NCBI GenBank assembly: GCA_012184525.1
Contig: WOFQ01000001.1
Coordinates: 682,001-746,000 of the forward strand
Origin: Xenoacremonium recifei
Taxonomy: Eukaryota; Ascomycota; Sordariomycetes; Hypocreales; Nectriaceae
Direction: 5' to 3'
Length of the DNA stretch: 64,000 nt
Shown one piece after another: positions 57,411-64,000 of this stretch (its first letter is position 1; each line of letters starts with the position of its first letter). The position numbers were made by a program, and so were the translations under genes. Under the pieces are notes generated by a model that saw nothing but the letters and a program-made list of their open reading frames with translations, had not been told where the DNA came from and searched no databases.

Positions 57411-59326
57411 TCATGCTTCTGTAATGGCAAAAGCCTCTGGCCCAGCAGGGGCATGTTTCTGAAACGCTGCATCTAGGCGGTGTCTCTTGATATAGTCGGA
57501 ATCTTGTACTCGCTGCGGCCTCTGGACGAGTAACTCCGGCACGCCGTGGCTCTCCCAGGCGTATTCTTTGGAGCTGCACAGGCTGACACCTGTTTCGATA
57601 AGGGAGACTTTCCCGCCGGGCCGTCCCATGGCCCAGCCCTGTGGTGCTTTTTCCCGGGCGGTTGATCGCACTGGATTGGCCGTCTGATGAGTGAGTTGGA
57701 GGTTCATCTCCATGAAGGCGCCGCGCAGGCCGCAGTACAGACTTCCCGCAGCATCTGACGATTTGGCGAGAGAGTAGACATGGTCGTAGGCAGTGTTGCC
57801 GACATGTACCGTCGCGTCAGGGCGCCAGCAGTTGCGCCGCGAGAGGTCGTGCCAGGGACACCGTAGTCCGTCCGCAGGATTACAAATGCTGAGTGCAGAC
57901 GGCCAGCTCGTGCTCCAGACGCGCGGCACGTCCTTTTGGTCTGGATAGGGCAGGTTGTTCGTGCAACCGAGGGCGGTGGTGTGGTGGTAGGGCTTAGGCT
58001 GGCGGAAGTCGAAGAGTCGCAGGATGGGGGCTGCGTTGCTGCCGGCGACGAAGCGCTCTGTGCCGTAGACGAGGAGGGAGCTGCCAGCTTCGTAGGGCTG
58101 AAAGCGGTCCCGGTAGATGGCATCGTGGGGTGAAGGGGTCCGAACGTCGATAAGTCTATTCAGGGGGTCAGCTTGTTTCTCACAAGTTAGAAGTTCAGGG
58201 GGGCATACCGGTAGGTGCCATCATCCCAGGCACTGAGGATCATGTTTCCGCTGCCTCCGCCTACAGCCTCGATGGCTCGGACGGTTGTCTTCTCTCCAAT
58301 TCGAGCCTGGGTCAAGGCAGTTAGGTCGTCGAGGGGTTTTAAATTCTTTGCGGCGTTGAAGAACTCAAGTCCTGTTGGCCTGATCTTTCCCCAACGGAGG
58401 GGCTCTCTACTGCCCCCGAAAGCGCAGGTCACTGAATCTTTGGACATGAACTTGGCCGCTCGTAGTAGACAGACCTCATCCATTGGACTGTCTTGTGAAA
58501 AGTCGTAGGATGTCGTCGCAATCAAATCCGTCTGATCAGTGTCGTTCAGATTGTGGAGTGTCAGAACAGATCCTTTGCAGCTGGCAAGCAGGTTGGCCTG
58601 GGGTTGCCATTCCGTCCAGAACACGGCCAGTTGCCCAGGAGACTTTCTGGATGAGTTGGTGTTGGGGGTGCTGCTGCCAGAGTCGGACACAACGAGATGC
58701 TGTCGGGTTTCGACGAAGCTGTCTTCTGCAGAGAGGATGTCGATATCACCACTGGCCCTTGCCACAACGACTTCCGATGTGCCCTGCCGTTCAATGACAG
58801 AAACCGCGGTGACATCTCCTGTGCCAGCACTGTACCCACGGCTCTTCCCATCAACTTGATGCCACGCCTCCGTTCCCTTTCTGCCCTGCGGCTTCATCCG
58901 CACCAAGAGATTCTCCCCAACACCCGCCGCGAGAACCTCTTCCTCGCCTCCAGGCGCTAACCGCGCATCCAAGACCGCATGAAACGTGACTGACTGCCCC
59001 CCAATAGGCCTCCTTTGTGACCTCCCCTGTTGTCGCGGCGTCTTCTCGTGGAACACGTTCAACCACAGGCCGCGCTTCTCCCAGCATCGGTCCAGGTACG
59101 TGAGGCGATTCGCCACGGTACTCCATTTTGGGGGTTGCTTGCCCAAGGGGACGTCCAGCGTCGGAAAGCGTGTCTTGACGAAAGTCTTCCAACCGTCCTG
59201 GTGGACCAGCTGGTGAGTGTGTCGCGACGTCGATGCGAGGTTGGCGACGTCGCGTGCTGTGTCGAGGTACTCAACGATGTCGAGCACCAGCTCATCTGGG
59301 AGACTTCCCAGAGATATTGGCTGCAT
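57411..59326 (-). CDS. F-box protein with a beta-propeller-like (WD40-type) C-terminal region
   Basis: F-box proteins select substrates for SCF ubiquitin ligases. Two exons, 59326-58209 and 58155-57411, encode 620 aa; the 53-bp intron has a GTATGC donor and AATAG acceptor and splits an Arg codon. Residues about 6-45 are an F-box (LGSLPDELVLDIVEYLDTARDVANLASTSR). The remainder has WD-like strands (GDVTAVSVIERQGTSEVVVARASGDIDIL, GSVLTLHNLND, NMILSAWDDGTYRLIDVRTP, RFVAGSNAAPILRLFDFRQP), though the repeats are weak. The C-terminus (LYCGLRGAFMEMNLQL) keeps a beta pattern. The substrate is unknown. Confidence 0.85.
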
Positions 59327-59929
59327 GTTGGGTTCTCTGTGTTCATAGGTAAGGCATTCGAATTTGATGCTGGGGGATCCGTGGGAAGACTGTTGTAAAG
59401 AGTGGCTGCTTGAAGGATTCTATCCTGCCGGAAGTGGAGGTGCTTGGTTTGGAGTTTGTGCCCAGGTCCGGCTAGTTCCAGGCACGCATCGACAGGGGTT
59501 GCATCAAACAGTCATGGCATCTGGCTCTGTGACTGTGAGATGACTCACTCGCGTTGTCAGGGTGGTGTCTGGGGCATCTTTTTTTCGCACTTACTCAGAT
59601 CAAAGGCGGAAGTCCCTGAAAAGTTGCCTGAACGGGGACGTCATAACTTAGTTAGCGGGTCGTTGCGATAGTTGCATCGCCCCGGCCCATCAATCTCGTC
59701 TTGGCCGTTCCTGCCTTCTGTTCTTTGTCGAGATCCAGAACTAAAATACTTGACCTTACGGAGTACATATATCGTTATTTTAATATCAAAAAATAGTATT
59801 GCATATTCTCGTCTCTTGAATCTCTCATTATCCTAAAGATTGTATGTTCATTTGCTGGCTCTCCGTCATGATGTTTGGTCTGTCCACGTGTGACAACACA
59901 ACACGCCTTGCGTGTAAAACAACACATTT

Positions 59930-60177
59930 CGAAGTCTCAGCTAACACATGAATTATTGAATAATCTAGAGCTTGGGAAGAAAGCGAAAGTGTATCATGAG
60001 TTTTCGCTGAAATTTTAGCTAATATATGAACCTGAATGATCTAAAATATAGTAAGATGGCGAAAGGTTGTCAAGAGTTTTTGTCGAAGTCGAAGTCGAAG
60101 TCGAAGTCTTAGCCAGCATCCGAAGAGTTCGCTGATGTAGCACTTAGGAAGAGGGCGAAAGGTTGTTGAGAGAGTCG
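59930..60177. repeat. three degenerate tandem copies of a 76-77-bp unit
   Basis: Units at 59930-60006, 60007-60082 and 60102-60177 align along their whole length. Each begins [CT]GAA[AG]T[CT]T[CT]AGC, has a variable middle, then a GCGAAAG[GT]-type block and a GAGTTTT/GAGAGT end. Differences between units 1 and 2 are dominated by C-to-T and G-to-A changes, including two CA-to-TA changes in AACACATG versus AATATATG. A 19-base hexamer expansion separates units 2 and 3. Confidence 0.75.
60082..60108. repeat. GTCGAA hexanucleotide tandem, 4.5 copies
   Basis: Four perfect GTCGAA units (60082-60105) plus GTC are read directly. The array sits at the junction of repeat units 2 and 3 and appears to have grown from the CGAAGTC start of the unit. 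Confidence 0.9.
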
Positions 60178-60348
60178 ACCCTTGACGCGAGTCTCGTAAG
60201 TACAGCAACTCTGTAGAAGGACGTATCCCTAGGGCGAATGCGTGCTAGAATGGTCGATGTCGACGCGAAAGGGCACAAGATACAAGTACGGAAACCTGGC
60301 AATCCAGTACAACTCTTTCATCAAAGTCTTGAAAGGGTTGCACGTAGG

Positions 60349-61173
60349 TCAAGCAAAATTCTCAGGGAAAAAGTCTTCGTCAGACATACCTCCCCCTCTC
60401 TTATGCCATCGCTGGCTCTCGCGATCCCATTCCCAATAAGAGTGGCCTGGGTGTTTTTTGAACTCACGTTCGCTATCGCTGACGTTTGAGGCCAAGCGCA
60501 AGGGTCGGTACCCTTCTCTTTCGGATGGAAATCCATCTTTGGTCGAGCCATCCCTCTGATGGAAGGCATTGGCCTCACTGGCCTCACTGAGTGACAGAGA
60601 GGCCTCACTGAGCGAGGTGTAATTCTCTTCAAAAGCGAAGCCACCTCGTGTAGTATTGGCCTCAGGATGTAGTCCCTTCGAAAAAGATTTGTAAAATGTA
60701 GGTTTAGGTTGAGGTTGAGACATATGAATCGGGAAAGATCCAGTTATCGAACTTGTAGACCAGCATGCGAGGCTCTTATCCGTCGAATCGTTCTGCGACT
60801 TGTCGTATGATATCTCGGAAGAAGAAGAGCTCCATATGTTTACTCCGCCCTTGGGCGATGAGTCTGGGATGAAACTACTTGGATGTGGCCCAAGGCCATC
60901 GAGGGAAGTCACCCTCGCCGCCGTATTGTGGTATGAAAGATGCAAAAGAGACGCAAAGACACCCAAGCTTTGATCATTTGGAATCGAGACGTCATTATCC
61001 TCTGCTAGAGAAAGCACTACTTCTCTATCATAGTCTCCGAAGAGACATATGACGGGCTGGAGCGGATTGAGGGGTGAACAATCTTCTCCTGCCTCCTGGG
61101 GCGAAGGGTTATTGACGTTCTGACATGGCTGGTTAAGACTTGAGTGAGCACTGGTAGCTCGACGATGTGGCAT
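60349..61173 (-). CDS. orphan protein with a C-terminal Trp-rich motif, function unknown
   Basis: A 274-aa single coding exon on the minus strand, not recognised. The frame is open back to 61293 but without an upstream ATG. A leader intron is likely at 61239-61187 (GTAAATATT donor, GCTAATAG branch-like site), placing the start ATG at 61173 just after the splice. Residues 36-90 may be globular (QPVICLFGDYDREVVLSLAED). The middle is Ser-rich and includes repeated SLSEAS words from a GGCCTCACT minisatellite in the DNA (60566-60618). The C-terminus GHSYWEWDRESQRWHK and its acidic end FFPENFA recall short Trp motifs at the ends of lineage-specific fungal proteins. A GTATGT donor-like sequence near 60394 leaves room for a different 3' exon. 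It is divergent from the orphan at 62346. Confidence 0.6.
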   Translation of the reverse strand: MPHRRATSAHSSLNQPCQNVNNPSPQEAGEDCSPLNPLQPVICLFGDYDREVVLSLAEDNDVSIPNDQSLGVFASLLHLSYHNTAARVTSLDGLGPHPSSFIPDSSPKGGVNIWSSSSSEISYDKSQNDSTDKSLACWSTSSITGSFPIHMSQPQPKPTFYKSFSKGLHPEANTTRGGFAFEENYTSLSEASLSLSEASEANAFHQRDGSTKDGFPSEREGYRPLRLASNVSDSEREFKKHPGHSYWEWDRESQRWHKRGGGMSDEDFFPENFA

Positions 61174-62345
61174 CCCAGAACCGGCCCTATTCAACCTATT
61201 AGCGAGATGTCCGTGGTTCGATTGAGTGTTAATATTTACCTGTAGGGTGGAGATAGAACTGTGGTAGATTGGCGACGTTAAAGAGCCGCGCAAACACAGA
61301 TATATACTTCACTCGGTCATGAATTCTAGAATAAGGGAACTTTCATCAGATTTCAATAAAGGTCTTCAACACAGCGTAATGCTGTGCTCACCGTCTGCTT
61401 GACATCGCGTGATGCAGCTATTTCTACTCTAAAAATTGTGCTCATCTCGCCTTGTTTTTTATTTTTAGACTTCAACCTCTGGCCTCATTCGTTGGGACCC
61501 AATAGCCGGTCAACAAAGCGGCCAGATGTGATTTTGATAGAGGCCTGCATATGCGCGGCCACGTCACCACACCCTCGGATATGGAGGATATTGGAATTTA
61601 CAATTTTTTTGTGATTCAAATTACAAAATATTATTCTACTTTCATATTTCCCGCAGCGGGCCTCCAAGTTCCCGTCTGCAGGATGATTGGAATTTACATA
61701 TTGCATGCAAGTGTCAGACCACCGACCCTGCAGAGCGCAACCCTCCTTTCCCTCCACGAGACAATCCCATTCAGGTTTTATGCATTTTAGAAACAGCCGG
61801 CTCGTCCGCCTCGTTGGAGCCCAACCAAATACAGTTGTGAAGGCGGCCTCAGTTTTAATCATGGGCGAATGGGCTGCTAGAAACCGCCCCCTTCTGCAGC
61901 GAGACCGAGAATGCACAGCTGTCCCTCGATAGGCACCGCCCGTCGCCTTGCGTTGAAGAACCCCGCTGCAAGTCGTGTCCAGACGAAATCACAATCAGGG
62001 CGGGGTAAACATGGGATCGAACACCTTCTTTGCTGTTCAGTAAGAGTGCCATCTCAGAGCTTGCGGCCTCCGCTGCCAGCGAAGGTGGCTATCTGACGCC
62101 CAATGAAGCCCCAGAAAGGTATTATATCTGAGCATCGATACGAGCCTGAAAGCCTTCGGTGTCTGGCGGTTTTCTCATCGATGTGAGATCGACTCCCTTT
62201 TTGCACGTCTATTTGCCTAAGTCCGCCACCTCAGCGCCATTCATGCCTTTTCCGAGGCTTGCTTGGGATGAGCGGCTCACAACAGTAGAGCTGTAGGACT
62301 CAATGCCTGCTATACCTCTAGATCAAGTCGTCGCCCGTTACCGTC
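61174..62345. other. AT-richer divergent region between two orphan genes
   Basis: No gene is supported. The 13-base word ATTGGAATTTACA occurs at 61590-61602 and 61686-61698, and a TCGTTGG-x2-CCCAA word occurs near 61490-61502 and 61811-61824, hinting at an old duplication. T- and A-rich runs lie at 61600-61650. The promoters of both flanking orphans should be here. Confidence 0.5.
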
Positions 62346-63365
62346 ATGCGTCGCTGCCTCAACCCTAAGAGATCTGAACCGCGTGAAAAGCGACCGGACT
62401 TTTTTGATAAGCACCTCCGGATGAACTTGAACAAGATATTCCACGGTGCTCCTGGAGCGAGCCAATCAAGATCTCGTAAGTCAAGGCCTGGAAGCAGCCT
62501 GAATGACTCGAATGCTCGACAACTTCTCCAACCGCAACACCGTGGCCCTGCTCAACTTCCGTCAGATAGGAATGCTTCCGGGGGTATGCCGTTCGATGAC
62601 ATACGGATCGACGACAACCCACCGGAAGTGTTTCTGTCTGACGGAAACTACCCTCTACTAGTACAACAACTCCAAAACGTCCAACAACAACAATGGGAAA
62701 GCTTCCTTGCGAGTATTCCCTCTGGACCGCATCAACCTCAAGCGCCTACCGAGACTCACATCCAACCCGTGGCTCCTCTTGTGTCTCCTCTCTTGGCTCC
62801 TCAGGTGTCTCCCCTGGCTCCTCTCTTAACTGCCCGGGATAGCCATGGCCAGTATCATAACCCTATGAATTCTATGAAGGCCCAGGACCGTTTGGAGGAA
62901 ACCAGAGCCTCGACACTTGCAGAGGTTAACGGACATGTCAACTACCTTCCCAGATCCGAGGCCCCTCCCTCAGTTCCTGTCGCAATGCCTCTTCCACCAA
63001 CATCAGAAACCCCCTTATTCCAGATTCGTGGACCGCAGGTACCTGTCAGTCTTTGGGGTCCGGTCGCCACACGCATCGACGTTCGTTTAAAACACAGCTA
63101 CATTACGCAATCGCTAGCTGTCATGCTCGGGGCTGAGTTGATTCCATTTCATCCTGGCCATTCCTTCCAGGAAATCCCATGTACGGACTACGTGGAAGGA
63201 GTTTCCTTTGCATACGACTTCTATGGGAGAAGCGAGCTTCATGATTTGACAATCCGGGTCTGGCCTGATAGCACTCAGCCTGCGATGCTCTACATAGGCT
63301 GTGCCCTGATGGCCCGGCTTTTCGACAAGTTCCGACTGACGACACTCGACAGCCCTGGAAACTGA
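62346..63365 (+). CDS. orphan protein with a possible retropepsin-like C-terminal fold
   Basis: A single-exon gene of 339 aa, not recognised as a named family. Residues 1-60 are basic. Residues 60-225 are Pro/Gln/Ser-rich and disordered, with a small internal duplication of the type PLVSPLLAPQVSPLAPLL (nt about 62773-62832). Residues about 225-335 look globular: VSLWGPVATRIDVRLKHSYI, TQSLAVMLGAELI, SFAYDFYG, LTIRVWPD and MLYIGCALMARLF. This order of strands (Asp loop, helix ending in LG, central strands, then a [IL]xG-x3-L motif) resembles retropepsin-like aspartic protease folds. The catalytic DTG/DSG position reads Asp245-Val-Arg, so activity is doubtful. It has no similarity I can see to retroelement polymerase or integrase. 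Confidence 0.7.
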   Translation: MRRCLNPKRSEPREKRPDFFDKHLRMNLNKIFHGAPGASQSRSRKSRPGSSLNDSNARQLLQPQHRGPAQLPSDRNASGGMPFDDIRIDDNPPEVFLSDGNYPLLVQQLQNVQQQQWESFLASIPSGPHQPQAPTETHIQPVAPLVSPLLAPQVSPLAPLLTARDSHGQYHNPMNSMKAQDRLEETRASTLAEVNGHVNYLPRSEAPPSVPVAMPLPPTSETPLFQIRGPQVPVSLWGPVATRIDVRLKHSYITQSLAVMLGAELIPFHPGHSFQEIPCTDYVEGVSFAYDFYGRSELHDLTIRVWPDSTQPAMLYIGCALMARLFDKFRLTTLDSPGN

Positions 63366-64000
63366 GAATGAGATTTATATGGTGTTTCAAGGCTTGAGGG
63401 GACACCATATTCCATACATGGATCTCCTCAATGTCCTCGTTTCTCTATGTCTCAATCTCCACAGCGGCCTAGTTGCCGCCGTCTAACGGTTGATACGATA
63501 CTCATGCCCCTAAACATGAGCAGTATCAACATCAAACTAGAAGAAGTTTGCCCCAAGCCACTCTCATAATATGTTATTATGAGTCATCGAAATTTCAGGA
63601 ATGAATTGGGTCCACTGCCCAAAAACGTTGCTTGTTAGAAGGTCCAAAAGACCACTGAGCTGGGAAACTCAAGCGTCTTTGACAATTTCACACTTCGACT
63701 ACCGAGGACCAAGCCTGCCTTCAGTTGGTCCAACCTTCCTTTGGAATATTGTTACGATATTGCAATATTGTCACGACACACGCCGCCGCAACGATAGACA
63801 GCCCGTCTCCCGCTCATGATAGAACGATACGCCTTAGAGGAACACTGCACTTCAACAATACAACGGCTTCCGATACGGTGGAGCAGGACTCGCCTGAGGC
63901 TGAGGAGTATAATACAGCATCATAGGTGGATAGAGTACTGGATATTGGAACCTTGGCTCTCCCGATTGTCTTCTCGCGCCACTTCACTTCCTTGTATTAT
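63366..64000. other. intergenic sequence to the window edge
   Basis: No gene is supported. Open frames at 63601-63925 lack family resemblance. It contains the 3' region of the orphan at 62346; a gene beyond the window edge cannot be judged. Confidence 0.5.

Larger units (their letters stand above)
59327..60348. other. intergenic region, AT-rich in part, with degenerate tandem repeats
   Basis: Bases 59750-60070 are clearly AT-richer than the rest of the window. The region contains three diverged copies of a 76-77-bp unit (59930-60177) and a hexanucleotide expansion. No gene is supported. Confidence 0.6.

Noticed and set aside
61485..61916. 143-codon minus-strand frame in the orphan-gene divergent region
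   Set aside because: It starts from GTG and contains the duplicated DNA words noted above; composition follows the repeats rather than a protein fold.
1..64000. CRISPR arrays, bacterial operons and intact transposons
   Set aside because: No spaced direct repeats of array type, no ribosome-binding-site-linked operons, and no transposase, reverse transcriptase or long terminal repeats were seen; the genome is clearly eukaryotic.

Overview
The window looks like nuclear DNA from a filamentous ascomycete (Pezizomycotina). Introns are short (about 48-85 bp, one of 268 bp), with GTAAGT/GTATGT-type donors and CTAAC/CTGAC-like branch sites. Coding regions favour C/G at third positions, leaders are pyrimidine-rich, and the protein families include HET, copper-fist, fungal Zn-finger factors and GH125. 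The N-termini of the poly(A)-binding protein and the TATA-binding protein lean toward Sordariomycetes, but I cannot name a species. Exon coordinates were worked out by hand from frame continuity and splice motifs.

Layout. 832-8875 (+): mitochondrial ribosomal protein uS7m, a long universal-stress-domain protein, and a HET-domain protein. 10100-11921 (+): a single-pass membrane protein of unknown function whose start lies inside a longer upstream ORF. 12795-15124 (-): poly(A)-binding protein, divergent from 16806-20404 (+), a HUL5/UBE3C-type HECT ubiquitin ligase. 20734-22355 (-): secreted GH125 mannosidase. 24292-26341 (+): ETF-ubiquinone oxidoreductase. 26342-30371: 4 kb without a supported gene. 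30372-31307 (+): TATA-binding protein. 32270-44477 (+): an FAD amine oxidoreductase, an SR140-like splicing factor, a Mac1/GRISEA-like copper regulator, an Arg/Ser-rich splicing-type protein, EFM7-type methyltransferase, and a phytanoyl-CoA-dioxygenase-like enzyme. 44478-51412: 6.9 kb without a supported gene, ending in the likely leader of a C2H2/fungal_trans transcription factor (51413-54628, +). 56205-57253 (+): nitronate monooxygenase, convergent with an F-box protein (57411-59326, -). 59327-64000: an AT-richer end holding a degenerate tandem repeat with RIP-like transitions and two divergent orphan genes.

Most genes are core housekeeping: mitochondrial translation and electron transfer, transcription initiation, splicing, mRNA poly(A) binding, proteasome-linked ubiquitination and eEF1A methylation. 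They are not arranged as a functional cluster, and no secondary-metabolite, CRISPR or intact transposon system was seen. The least ordinary items are an oligo(A) element in the PABP leader resembling known PABP autoregulatory sequences, the overlapping reading frames at 9667-10317, the RIP-marked repeat at 59930-60177, and an orphan protein whose C-terminus resembles a catalytically altered retropepsin fold.
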